Source: a virus. Taken from it: a stretch of DNA of 64,000 nucleotides. Made by a program: the position numbers and the translations under genes. The number at the start of each line of letters is the position of its first letter. The stretch's first letter is position 1. The stretch spans positions 1 through 64,000 of the IMG/VR virus record IMGVR_UViG_3300045125_000170, one strand, 5' to 3'. The notes under the pieces were generated by a model. The model was not told where the DNA came from. It was given only the letters and a program-made list of their open reading frames with translations, and did not search any database. Shown here one piece after another: positions 49,501 to 57,801 of the stretch.

Positions 49501-49710
49501 ATGTCCAGTGTTGAACATCCAGCACACTATCAAACTGCTTCTATCGAATGTATTGAAGCAATAGAAGCTGCTTTAACTCCGGAAGAGTTAAAAGGATTTA
49601 TCAAAGGAAACATTATTAAGTATACATGGCGAAGCGATTATAAAAATGGAGTTGAAGATTTAAAAAAAGCCCAATGGTATTTAAATTGGTATCTTAATCT
49701 TTTGTCATAG
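49501..49710 (+). CDS. DUF3310 protein
   Basis: 69 residues: SVEHPAHYQTASIECIEAIE, LTPEELKGFIKGNIIKYTWR and GVEDLKKAQWYLNWYLNLL, the full DUF3310 pattern (HP.HY...ECI, KG...KY.WR, DLKKA.WYL). A common small phage protein, once loosely annotated as nucleotide kinase; function unproved. Its 3' end overlaps the sigma gene's 3' end by 17 bases. Confidence 0.9.
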   Translation: MSSVEHPAHYQTASIECIEAIEAALTPEELKGFIKGNIIKYTWRSDYKNGVEDLKKAQWYLNWYLNLLS

Positions 49711-50642
49711 ATTTTTTAATTAATTTGTTATCTACTATTATATATTGCTGTGTCCATGCATAAGCTGTTGATTTGCAGATGTTTAGATAAGTTTCACACC
49801 AAGCAAATGACTTGCCATTTTGAATTGCGGTAAGAACAGCTATTTTAATAGTGTCATCATGTCCAGGACGGCCAGTTGGTGCAGCATCTTTTGTAAATTG
49901 ATAACCGCATTCTTTGCATAAATATTGCTGTTTTGCGGTTCTTTTACCATTTTTAATTATTTGCTTGCTAAAGCATTTAGGGCAATTAATAGTTCCGTCT
50001 GCAATATTTTTTAGTAATTTTAATCCTTCCTCTTCAAGTTGTTTAATCTGATAAAATGACAGATTAAGCATGTTTTTAATTTGCGTTATTGTATATTCTT
50101 CTAAATAGATTAACTTAATAATTTCAGCATATCTTGAAGGAAGTTTTGATAAAAGAATATCTAATTCATGATAATTTGTGTCATAATAATTTATTTCTGG
50201 CAGCTCCACAAACGTTGATTCATGAGCTGTTATAGCTTCTTTTGCTTCTTCTAAATTTATACCCAATTCTTTGGCTGATTCTTGATAAGATATGCCTTTT
50301 TTTTAGCGTTTCGTTTAATTTTTTGGTATAATTCTTGAATTTTTCTTGGTATTTTAATAATTTTATCTTTGTCCCTCAAATACATTAAAATAGCGCCGTT
50401 AATAAAAAAATAGCAAAACTGGATAGCTTACTAGATTTTGTGGGATTATATCTTTCAATAGCTTGAATTAATCCTAGCGCTCCAATTTGCACTAAATCAT
50501 CCACAGGAACAGAGCAAGATCTACTAAATTTGTAAGCAGCATTGTAAACTAATCCCATGTTATTTTCTACAATTTTATTCCTGATTCTTATCTCTTTTGT
50601 TTGTAGATAGCGAGTTAACAGCTGTTGGTTTTCATGAAACAT
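49694..50642 (-). CDS. Phage sigma factor fused to an IS1-type zinc ribbon and HTH, two frame breaks
   Basis: From about 50642: region 2 (IRNKIVENNMGLVYNAAYKF, VDDLVQIGALGLIQAIERYN, SSFAI then INGAILMYLRDKDKIIKIP). Frame changes lie near 50,400 and 50,300. The last 190 codons (50266-49694) are one uninterrupted frame. They hold sigma region 4 (LLSKLPSRYAEIIKLIYLEE, YTITQIKNMLNLSFYQIKQL). Then INCPKCFSKQIIKNGKR and YLCKECGYQFTKD follow, an IS1/InsA-style zinc ribbon, and a final HTH-like part (NICKSTAYAWTQQYI). About 315 residues. It should direct RNA polymerase to phage genes; the extra module adds a second DNA-binding surface. Confidence 0.8.
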
Positions 50643-50655
50643 AATAACAAATTGG

Positions 50656-50684
50656 TTGCATGTTTTTATTTTATCAACTAAAAT
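50656..50684 (+). promoter_or_regulatory. Promoter for the neck/tail operon
   Basis: TTGCAT 50656-50661, 17 bp, TAAAAT 50679-50684; divergent from the sigma gene. It makes ATG 50710 the likely start of the next gene. Confidence 0.5.
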
Positions 50685-50709
50685 GGCAATAATAAATAAA
50701 AAAAACATT

Positions 50710-51096
50710 ATGCAAATTAATTGGCGCAATATTGATATTAAAACAAGAAAAGCTATTTACAAATGGGATGTTGATTACGCAGCTGTTGTCCATGAAGGTG
50801 GTACTACATCTACTGGACAAGATTATCCAGCTCGTCCATGGGTAGACAGAACTGTTGAAGGTAGATTTGATATTGTAAATGCTTTTAAACAAGAATTAAA
50901 CACAGCTTCTACTTATGACGCAATGTTTGATAATGTAGCAGAACAATTGGGAGATGCTTTTAAACAAAGTATAGAAGCTACAATATATCTTTGGGACAAC
51001 CAAACTAAAAGAAAAAATGGAATGACAGTTGGCTCTCCAAGAGATATTGTAGATATGGGAGATTTAAGAGACTCGCAAACAATGGAATTAATATGA
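50710..51096 (+). CDS. Neck / tail-completion protein (HK97 gp10-like)
   Basis: MQINWRNIDIKTRKAIYKWD, YAAVVHEGGTTSTGQDYPAR, PWVDRTVEGRFDIVNAFKQE. The VHEG...YPARPW block is typical of gp10-like tail-completion proteins. In-frame upstream ATGs exist at 50656 and 50683, but they precede or overlap the promoter. ATGA overlap with the next gene. 128 residues. Confidence 0.65.
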   Translation: MQINWRNIDIKTRKAIYKWDVDYAAVVHEGGTTSTGQDYPARPWVDRTVEGRFDIVNAFKQELNTASTYDAMFDNVAEQLGDAFKQSIEATIYLWDNQTKRKNGMTVGSPRDIVDMGDLRDSQTMELI

Positions 51097-51461
51097 ACGC
51101 AGCTGATTTAAATGCAAAATTAAGAGCATTATTAAGCACTGAACTAGGAGTATATAGTAATGGCACACCATCTATTTGGGTATATGGATCTTCTAGTAAT
51201 CCACCATCTGCTAGTAATGGATTGGAGTGTTTAATTAGACAAAATCCAATTGGATTTGCTGGTGGTTCAAGTGCTGGGCAAAGATATAAACCGCAGCAAT
51301 GGGAGGTTGTGCTAAAAAATTGGAATAAAGATTCAAATTTGATTAAAGCCTTATCAAAAATAGAGCAAAATTTTTGTGTAACAAGTGTTGTTCATATTCC
51401 TTTTACTGGGGAGTTTATAGAACAAGCAAAGATTATGATTAAAGATCCAATCTTTGTGTAG
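51093..51461 (+). CDS. Tail terminator-like protein (122 aa)
   Basis: MNAADLNAKLRALLSTELGV, KPQQWEVVLKNWNKDSNLIK and VVHIPFTGEFIEQAKIMIKD. Intact. Size, alpha/beta pattern and position between gp10-like and tail-tube genes suggest the tail terminator. Family identity is not certain. Confidence 0.5.
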   Translation: MNAADLNAKLRALLSTELGVYSNGTPSIWVYGSSSNPPSASNGLECLIRQNPIGFAGGSSAGQRYKPQQWEVVLKNWNKDSNLIKALSKIEQNFCVTSVVHIPFTGEFIEQAKIMIKDPIFV

Positions 51462-51505
51462 CGTAATGGCAATATTCTAATAAGAACTAAACAAGGTAAA
51501 ACATT

Positions 51506-52499
51506 ATGCCTTTGGCGACTTCATCTTTAATATTACAAAATACCAGTTTAGATTTATTGTTGCTACCTACAAGTGATGCTTTATTTGGAGCATCAGATAG
51601 AGCAGTATCGACAGTAAAAATAAAAGCTGGTACTACACTGCTACTACAGTTCCTGTTGGAACAACTTCTTTAAGTTTAGCTTCTAATACCCCAGTTTTTG
51701 TTAAGCAAGGAACATCTTTATCTTTTTCCGGAGATGCAACTGGTAAATTTAGACGACAAGTAATTGTTAATCAAGACGTTGTTCTTGGTACTACAGCAAC
51801 AACTGTCAGTGTAAATCCATTACTTCGTCCAATAGTTAGATACTGCTACTGCAATAGCGACTGAAACAGTAGGTGTTGCTAATTTAAGATATGTTGTAAA
51901 TCATAGTCCTTTAACTATTTCGTGTAGTGCTTCAAACGGAGCTACAACAGTTACTACTTCTACTGGTGATTTCAGTTCTGTGGAAGTTGGAGATATAGTA
52001 ACAGGGACATCAATTCTTGCAAATACTTACGTAACAGCAAAGCATCTACTACTTCGTTAACAATTAGTAATGCAACAACAGCTGCTATTACATCAGCAAA
52101 TTTAATATTTACTTCTGTTGTTGCTCCAACTCCATTAACTGGCATTCAAACACTTGATTTAAATAATCAAGAAACTCAAGTAGATACCACTAGTTTTGGA
52201 TCTGGCTCTGGTTCTGAGGCAGCGATAGTTAGATTTAATAGAAGCTATTCTGCTAGCGGCATTGCTTTGATTGGAGACGAAGCATTAGAAAGAATAGTAA
52301 AACCAGTTGCTGGGTTTAACAACTCTTTTTAAACAGAGAAGTATATGCTGTTGCAACTACAGCAGATGGAGAAGCTATTGAAGGTGTTGCAAAAATTATG
52401 GCATTGAATTTCCCTGCCAATCAAAATGAAGTTAAAAAATATTCTTTTACCCTCATGTACCAAGGCAATGCTTCTTGGGTACAGCCATATAATTATTAA
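51506..52499 (+). CDS. Tail tube protein paralog 1, several frame breaks
   Basis: MPLATSSLILQNTSLDLLLL, TGIQTLDLNNQETQVDTTSF, AAIVRFNRSYSASGIALIGD, GEAIEGVAKIMALNFPANQN, KYSFTLMYQGNAS. Same core as the next gene, with an extra Ig-like stretch (CSASNGATTVTTSTGDFSSV) near 51,930-52,120. Frame changes near 51,640, 51,840, 52,040 and 52,330. About 330 residues. Confidence 0.7.
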
Positions 52500-52516
52500 G
52501 ATTAAGGAGAATTGTT

Positions 52517-53287
52517 ATGCCTTTAGCAACTGCTTCGCAAATTTTACAGTCTTTTTCTTTAGACATGTTACTTTTGCCATTAGATTCAAATTTTGGCGCT
52601 CCAAACAGAACTGGATATAGTTCGGTAACGCTCACTGCTACTGCTGCATCTGTGGGAGCTAATACGTTAACTGTTAGCTATGGTAGTGTTACTAACGCTC
52701 CAACTCCACTTATTAATGCTGGGACAGCGTTGTCATTTTTTAGTGCTGGTGCAAAATCTAGGCAACAAGCTGTAGTTGTTGCTGATGTTGGAAGCACAGC
52801 AACTACAGGTTTAACAGTATCTCCATTATTGCGTCCAATTTCAACCGGTGCAACTGCTACATTAGTCTATCAGCAATCAACTTTACTTACAAACGGAGCT
52901 ACAGAATTACTGCCATTAGCTGGCATTCAGACAATGGATTTAAATAATCAAGAAACTCAAGTAGATACCACTCATTTTGGATCTGGCTCTGGCTCTGAAG
53001 CTGCAATAGTTAGATTCAATAGAAGCTATTCAGTGAGTGGTATTGCTTTGATTGGAGATGAATGTTTGGAAACTGTTGTTAAGCCAGCAGCTGGATTTGA
53101 TAGCGGCAGAATTGGTAGAGAAGTATACGCAATTACAACAATGCCAGATGGCGAAAGAATTGCTGGAGTTGCAAAAATTATGGCATTAAATTTGCCTGCC
53201 AATCAAAATGAAGTTAAAAAATATTCATTCACGCTTATGTATCAAGGCAGCGCCTATGAATGGACACCGCCTTATTCAAATTTCTAG
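52517..53287 (+). CDS. Tail tube protein paralog 2
   Basis: 256 residues, intact: MPLATASQILQSFSLDMLLL, AGIQTMDLNNQETQVDTTHF, GSGSGSEAAIVRFNRSYSVS, MPDGERIAGVAKIMALNLPA, KKYSFTLMYQGSAYEWTPPY. Compact beta protein located where siphophage tail tubes lie. RBS AAGGAG at good spacing. It is the best preserved of three copies. Confidence 0.7.
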   Translation: MPLATASQILQSFSLDMLLLPLDSNFGAPNRTGYSSVTLTATAASVGANTLTVSYGSVTNAPTPLINAGTALSFFSAGAKSRQQAVVVADVGSTATTGLTVSPLLRPISTGATATLVYQQSTLLTNGATELLPLAGIQTMDLNNQETQVDTTHFGSGSGSEAAIVRFNRSYSVSGIALIGDECLETVVKPAAGFDSGRIGREVYAITTMPDGERIAGVAKIMALNLPANQNEVKKYSFTLMYQGSAYEWTPPYSNF

Positions 53288-53319
53288 TATAATGGCTTTG
53301 TATTAAGCGAGGGGGACAG

Positions 53320-54048
53320 ATGGCTTCCATTCCGCAGCCGCTACGAAGTTGTTGTTTAGAAATGTTGCTGCTTGATGTTGACACTGATGGCAGCACTATT
53401 ACTGATTTGTTTAAAACAGAAATAGAAGTAGTAGAAACAGCAAATATTTCTGCTACTTCTATTAAATTACGTGGCTACATTGATGTGTTTTTACCAGCTG
53501 GCACTTCTTTGTCTTTTATTAATCCAGATACTGATGATTTAGCAACATACAGGAAGCAAATTGTATTATTAGAAGACACAACAATAGAAGAATTTAGCAC
53601 AAATGTCAAAATTTATCCATTGCCTTATCCCATTCAACAAGGAGATATAGCAGAAGCTATAGAAGGTATATTGCCATTATTTGGATTACAGACGATAGAT
53701 TTATCATCTCAAGAAACACAAGTAGAAACAACGAATTTTCGTTCAGGAAGAGGAGTTAATAATGCTTTTGTAAGAAATGCTAAAACATGTAATGTAAGTG
53801 GAATAGCATTAGCTGGAGATAAAGCATTAGAAACTATTGTTAAACCAGTTGGTATATTCTCTAGTGAATTATTTGGGAGAGATGTTTATGTTGTAATTAC
53901 AATGCCTAATGGAGAAAGATTTGAAGGTATTGCAAAAATAGGCTCTATGTCTCTTCCATCTAATCAAAATGATGTTCAAAAATTTAGTTTTAACTTGTTA
54001 TTCCAAGGCGATGATTTTCAGTGGTATCCACCATTTACGTTTATTTAA
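53320..54048 (+). CDS. Tail tube protein paralog 3
   Basis: 242 residues, intact: QPLRSCCLEMLLLDVDTDGS, GLQTIDLSSQETQVETTNFR, SGRGVNNAFVRNAKTCNVSG, MPNGERFEGIAKIGSMSLPS, QKFSFNLLFQGDDFQWYPPF. Clearly homologous to the two preceding genes but more diverged. GCGAGGGGGACAG gives a strong ribosome site. Confidence 0.7.
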   Translation: MASIPQPLRSCCLEMLLLDVDTDGSTITDLFKTEIEVVETANISATSIKLRGYIDVFLPAGTSLSFINPDTDDLATYRKQIVLLEDTTIEEFSTNVKIYPLPYPIQQGDIAEAIEGILPLFGLQTIDLSSQETQVETTNFRSGRGVNNAFVRNAKTCNVSGIALAGDKALETIVKPVGIFSSELFGRDVYVVITMPNGERFEGIAKIGSMSLPSNQNDVQKFSFNLLFQGDDFQWYPPFTFI

Positions 54049-54092
54049 TTTATGATAATTAATATTATATATCTAAACTGGTATAACAATAA

Positions 54093-54335
54093 TTGAAAAT
54101 ATTAACTGACAACACACGAATATTGGTAATTCTGATAAACTGTAAGCACAAAGGTAATAAATTACTTTGTGGAGCAGCTGTATTTAGAGGCGGATTGTCA
54201 GGTACTATAGTAGTATACGATATCACAGATCCATCTGTTTCGTTTACAATTAAAATACCGGAATCAGTCGCTTTAGTTGCTACAACAGAAACGTTTACTG
54301 ATTATCACGATTCTTTTGAACTATTATTAGTGTAA
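54093..54335 (+). CDS. Small tail-operon protein (80 aa)
   Basis: Open from TTG 54093 (KILTDNTRILVILINCKHKG) to TTETFTDYHDSFELLLV. No ATG; start uncertain. Beta-rich; precedes the chaperone-like genes. Function unknown. Confidence 0.45.
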   Translation: MKILTDNTRILVILINCKHKGNKLLCGAAVFRGGLSGTIVVYDITDPSVSFTIKIPESVALVATTETFTDYHDSFELLLV

Positions 54336-54337
54336 TT

Positions 54338-55083
54338 ATGTTGCCATTAATTCAGAAAAAACATTACCAGAAATTATCCAAGTTGGAAATGATGAGTCTG
54401 GTTATTTGTATTTAGCCAAGACTAAATCAGTGACAGTTGGAGAAAGACAAGAATTGTCTGAACATGAGAGACGACGCGGACAAGGCAGCGTAATGGCTTC
54501 TAAGTTAATTTCTCAAATTGCTAGAGAAAAAAGTATTAGTTTAACTGAAGCTCGCAACTTACTAAGTGGTGTTGATAACTTAGATAATAGTCCAATCATA
54601 GAAGAATACGCTAAAGAATTTTATGAGCTATCTTCTTTTATTGGAACAGCAGATCTAGACATTAAAGTTGCTGTAGCGCATATTATTATTAAAAACAGAG
54701 TTGCTTATCCAATTAAAATTGCTGTTGATGGTAATATTAACGATAAAAAATTAACAGTAGAGCCATTAACAGTTAACTTGACTCACAAGCAGGGAATTAG
54801 AATAGGCTCCGTATATGTCATTATTGAAGGCAATTACGAAACTGACAATACTTTGGTTAAAACACAGCCACTACCAGCATCTATCAAAGCAGGCGTTACT
54901 GGATTTTTATGCTCTAACTATTTTTATGTGCTTGGTAGCACTGACTGGACATTAGATATGACAAAACAATTGGACGAAGTTTTAATCAATGATATTTATG
55001 ACTTTTTCCAAAAAGAATCAAATAGATGGGAGTCTGTAGAAACAGTTGTTGACGATGAGCCGGGGAGGACAAGACTCAGTTAG
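54338..55083 (+). CDS. Tail assembly chaperone-like protein, N-terminal frame break
   Basis: ATG 54338; after an early frame change it reads KTLPEIIQVGNDESGYLYLA, LSEHERRRGQGSVMASKLIS, AREKSISLTEARNLLSGVDN, TQPLPASIKAGVTGFLCSNY, ending VVDDEPGRTRLS. About 247 residues. It lies after the tail tube and overlaps a second frame, the usual place for G/GT-type chaperones. Confidence 0.45.
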
Positions 55084-55471
55084 CATTACCGACGGCATAG
55101 ACTGGGTAAAATTGTATTGGCGTATTCAATCATATCAAATTGCAGATAAAAGATTCCAAGATTGGGACACTTATTTAAGACAACCCGATTATATTGTTTT
55201 TCAATGCATTACTGAAATGGAATCTTTGCGGATGGCTCAACTTAATATTGAATCCAGAGTTCATGCAATTGGATGGGCTGGACTATTCAACGGATTTAAA
55301 GGAAAAGAAGATCCATCTATTGATTATACTGAGTTATTGCCTTTCCCTAATCAAGCGCATAATCCTAGATGTAAACTGAGCGATGTCACTAAAGCAATTA
55401 TTAATGATGCGATTAAACGCAAAGAGTTACCAATGATAGCGCTTACAAACTTAGCTCTTTTGTTGAATTAG
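55055..55471 (+). CDS. Second chaperone frame or separate gene
   Basis: From ATG 55055: MSRGGQDSVSITDGIDWVKL, YWRIQSYQIADKRFQDWDTY, AIGWAGLFNGFKGKEDPSID. It overlaps the preceding frame by 29 bases in the +1 frame. It could be fused by frameshifting or be a separately initiated protein. 138 residues, intact. Confidence 0.5.
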   Translation: MSRGGQDSVSITDGIDWVKLYWRIQSYQIADKRFQDWDTYLRQPDYIVFQCITEMESLRMAQLNIESRVHAIGWAGLFNGFKGKEDPSIDYTELLPFPNQAHNPRCKLSDVTKAIINDAIKRKELPMIALTNLALLLN

Positions 55472-55529
55472 CTATTGTCCAAAATTTTAGTTTATGCTAA
55501 AATGATATGGCACCTTGATAACAAACCCG

Positions 55530-55565
55530 AAAGCATTATCCTGTGGTAATTGGAGATGCTTTTTT
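55530..55565 (+). terminator. Rho-independent terminator
   Basis: AAGCAT...ATGCTT stem with imperfect inner pairs, then T6. Confidence 0.6.
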
Positions 55566-55593
55566 CTTGTTTAAAATATTTTTTAGAAAGTAC

Positions 55594-55622
55594 TTGACAA
55601 TCTGGGAATAGTGGTTTATATT
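55594..55622 (+). promoter_or_regulatory. Sigma70-type promoter (recurring family)
   Basis: TTGACA 55594-55599, 17 bp ending ATAGTGGTT, TATATT 55617-55622; upstream TTTTAGAAAGTAC as at 9748. Confidence 0.9.
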
Positions 55623-55650
55623 AAAAACATGGAAAACAAAGGAGGCAGCA

Positions 55651-56028
55651 ATGGACAAAATAAATAGGTTCTACAAAGAATTAGAATTCACTTTCCAGGA
55701 AGTCGCTTGGGACAAATTGTTCCAAGCCGCTGCTATCGGGGAGGAATTGATCGAGTTTGTATCAGCTCACCCAGAGATGTTCTGGGAGGAGCCAGCTATC
55801 CAGCATGCTGGTAAGTTACATTGGCTTTGCGAGGAAAAACGCTACGTTAGCGTAGCGCGGGTGGATCCCGCCTTGGGATCCAAATGATGGTAGTTCCCAG
55901 ATGGGAAGCCACCCCATTTTGGGACTGGGGATCACGGAGGCGAGAATGTTTTTGTGGCACGCATGCCGCCAATGACAGTTCAGGACATTCAGCGTGAACA
56001 CGCGGATCACTGGATGTTTGTAGAATAG
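55651..56028 (+). CDS. Hypothetical early-type protein, compensated frame breaks
   Basis: MDKINRFYKELEFTFQEVAW, DKLFQAAAIGEELIEFVSAH, AGKLHWLCEEKRYVSVARVD. The frame is disturbed at 55,860-55,895 and resumes in the original frame as GKPPHFGTGDHGGENVFVAR, MPPMTVQDIQREHADHWMFV to TAG 56026-56028. About 125 residues. AAAGGAGGCAGC precedes the ATG. Own promoter and terminators; resembles the early genes of the left end. Confidence 0.5.
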
Positions 56029-56034
56029 AATAAC

Positions 56035-56066
56035 AAAAACCCTAGAAATCAAATCCTAGGGTTTTT
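56035..56066 (+). terminator. Rho-independent terminator
   Basis: AACCCTAG/CTAGGGTT stem with T5. Confidence 0.85.
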
Positions 56067-56080
56067 CTTAAATAATTGGT

Positions 56081-56112
56081 AACTCCTAGAAAAATAAATT
56101 CTAGGAGTTTTT
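56081..56112 (+). terminator. Second, tandem terminator
   Basis: AACTCCTAGAA/TTCTAGGAGTT with T5; similar in sequence to the one 46 bases before. The stop of the minus-strand gene lies in the stem. Confidence 0.8.
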
Positions 56113-56412
56113 ATTTATGAGTATGGAATTTTTATTGGAGGAGTTCATCATATTTACGTAATTCTCATATGACTGTGCCACCCAAGCACAGTAGATATCA
56201 AGGAATTTGTACAGTCCTTCCTCCACTCGTTGTCTTGCCCAAAATTCCTCGGAAGACAACGTTCCCTCGATGGGGAAGTACTGCTCATTTAATTGTAAAT
56301 CCAACCAAGGCTTTATTTGCCGTGATTGCTCTCCATCTTGATCAATGAAAATGACACATGTTCTTTGAGCATCCTCCCAGACGGATAGTCTCTTAGTCTG
56401 TGTAAGTGACAT
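56101..56412 (-). CDS. Hypothetical protein (103 aa)
   Basis: MSLTQTKRLSVWEDAQRTCV then IFIDQDGEQSRQIKPWLDLQ and EEGLYKFLDIYCAWVAQSYE. Intact; GTAAGGACATG gives a ribosome site before 56412. Follows the recurring promoter at 56557-56585. Unknown function. Confidence 0.6.
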   Translation of the reverse strand: MSLTQTKRLSVWEDAQRTCVIFIDQDGEQSRQIKPWLDLQLNEQYFPIEGTLSSEEFWARQRVEEGLYKFLDIYCAWVAQSYENYVNMMNSSNKNSILINKNS

Positions 56413-56439
56413 AAAACATGTCCTTACAAAGTTCCTCTA

Positions 56440-56531
56440 CTAACAAAATTTTCCCAAACCTCGAAATGTTTGAGCATGCTCCGTCAAGAGCAAAGCTCTC
56501 GCTCTGACGTTATCTCCGCTATGTATCTCAT
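56440..56531 (-). CDS. Possible tiny early protein, frameshifted
   Basis: ATG 56531 lies about 20 bases after the expected transcript start; reads MRYIAEITSERE, then with one frame change RALLLTEHAQTFRGLGKFC to 56440. Around 30 residues. Weak case. Confidence 0.25.
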
Positions 56532-56556
56532 CTTTTTCTACCAACTCAATAATACA

Positions 56557-56585
56557 ATAATAAACTACCTTTTTTAATTTGTCAA
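56557..56585 (-). promoter_or_regulatory. Minus-strand promoter (recurring family)
   Basis: TTGACA (56585-56580), 17-bp spacer ending GTAGTT, TATTAT (56562-56557). Confidence 0.8.
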
Positions 56586-56590
56586 TAGAT

Positions 56591-56919
56591 TTATAGCTTG
56601 TGTAATTTTCTATAATTCCTTTGCAGTAATTTAACAAATACTGGAGTATTCCTATTCTTCCAAACTGGATCTGTTTTGTTGATAATCCAATTTTCTGGAG
56701 AATGGCATACGTTTTTATGGCAGTATTTGCACACTGGAAAGAAGTTAATACCATATTTATCGCCAGATTTCCTGTAGCTGCTGTGATGTACTTCCTCACT
56801 TTTATTTATGCCACAACAACAGCATTTGCCATTAGTTCTTTTATGCGCAGCTGACAATTTCTTCTTAGTTATTTTTTTGTATCGTTGGCTATAATCATGC
56901 TTGCTTTCTTTTTGGGCAT
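56591..56919 (-). CDS. HNH endonuclease, one frame break
   Basis: MPK at 56919, then after an A-run indel KHDYSQRYKKITKKKLSAAH, GKCCCCGINKSEEVHHSSYR, GINFFPVCKYCHKNVCHSPE. The HH after EV, the asparagine-containing loop and the CxxC pair fit a zinc-containing HNH nuclease (about 109 residues). It may be a free-standing homing nuclease or a packaging-associated HNH; it is far from the terminase. Confidence 0.7.
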
Positions 56920-57064
56920 ATTACTATGAGAAAACAGCCATTTAAATATATTTAACATAATTGCCTTTATTGTAAGCTATTACGGAGTTACCGCAATAGC
57001 TGTAATTTGTATTTATCTGTTAATCCAAAACTTAAATTTTTTAAGCTCTTTCTCTAATTGAATT

Positions 57065-57406
57065 TTATAAGCTTTTGCTACGAGAATTTTCCAATCTCTT
57101 GTCAAACGTTTCTAAGTATCGAAACGCATTATCAGGACTCCAGTCAAATAATTCCCATAAAAATTGCGCTACAGATTCTTCTATATGGCAACTTTCAATC
57201 AAATCGTAAATTTGTTTTGCCATATCTTGGTATCTGTTATCAGTTGCAATTTTTAAAGCACTGCTTGGACAGTATTTAAATACTTCCCAGATACGATTGT
57301 CTTGAACTTCTAATTCAATAAGTTTAATCTTAACTTCTTCTGGAGTTAACCGTAATTCTTGTTCTTGATTGAGTTCGTCGTGAATTTGATTAATTTGTCT
57401 TGTCAT
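57065..57406 (-). CDS. Hypothetical protein (113 aa)
   Basis: MTRQINQIHDELNQEQELRL, NRIWEVFKYCPSSALKIATD, SVAQFLWELFDWSPDNAFRY. All-helical and intact, behind its own promoter. The two segments 'FKYCPSSALKIATDNRY' and 'FDWSPDNAFRYLETFDK' look like an internal repeat. Function unknown. Confidence 0.6.
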   Translation of the reverse strand: MTRQINQIHDELNQEQELRLTPEEVKIKLIELEVQDNRIWEVFKYCPSSALKIATDNRYQDMAKQIYDLIESCHIEESVAQFLWELFDWSPDNAFRYLETFDKRLENSRSKSL

Positions 57407-57433
57407 TGTATTCTCCGTATTTTGTCTTTTAAG

Positions 57434-57462
57434 ATTTTACGGAATATTTATTTTATTGTCAA
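57434..57462 (-). promoter_or_regulatory. Minus-strand promoter
   Basis: TTGACA (57462-57457), 17 bp, TAAAAT (57439-57434). Confidence 0.75.
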
Positions 57463-57471
57463 GATTGATAT

Positions 57472-57656
57472 TTATTTAAGTAAAACAGCAGTCCAGAAAA
57501 TATTAGATTTAAGCTGCTGTTTGTTTTGTAATTCGTATAAAGCTGTTGTTATTTCAGCTAAAGTATGATTTGGAAATTCAGCATGAATCTCATCAAGTTT
57601 TTTGCTGTTTTACAAATATTAAGTAATTTATCTTTTTCTTGTTCTGATAATAACAT
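57472..57656 (-). CDS. Small hypothetical protein, one frame break
   Basis: MLLSEQEKDKLLNICKTAK, then, after an indel in an A-run, LDEIHAEFPNHTLAEITTAL and YELQNKQQLKSNIFWTAVLL. About 61 residues, helical. AACAGCAG/CTGCTGTT at 57482-57521 forms a hairpin over its 3' end that may act as terminator. The next interval to 57,801 holds nothing clear. Confidence 0.45.
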
Positions 57657-57801
57657 TTTGCTAATTAAACTAAAAATAAGTTAATGAATTGTGTCATAAT
57701 CACATAATGTCCGAATCCAGTTTGAAAAATCTTGTATTTTCCTCTGAAAAAAATTAAAAACAATCCACTTATTTTTACAATAGATTTTAAAATATTTATT
57801 C

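Noticed and set aside
49694-50266. Insertion sequence (IS1-like transposase)
   Set aside because: Only the zinc ribbon and HTH resemble InsA; there is no catalytic DDE domain, no terminal inverted repeats, and the frame is continuous with sigma region 4.
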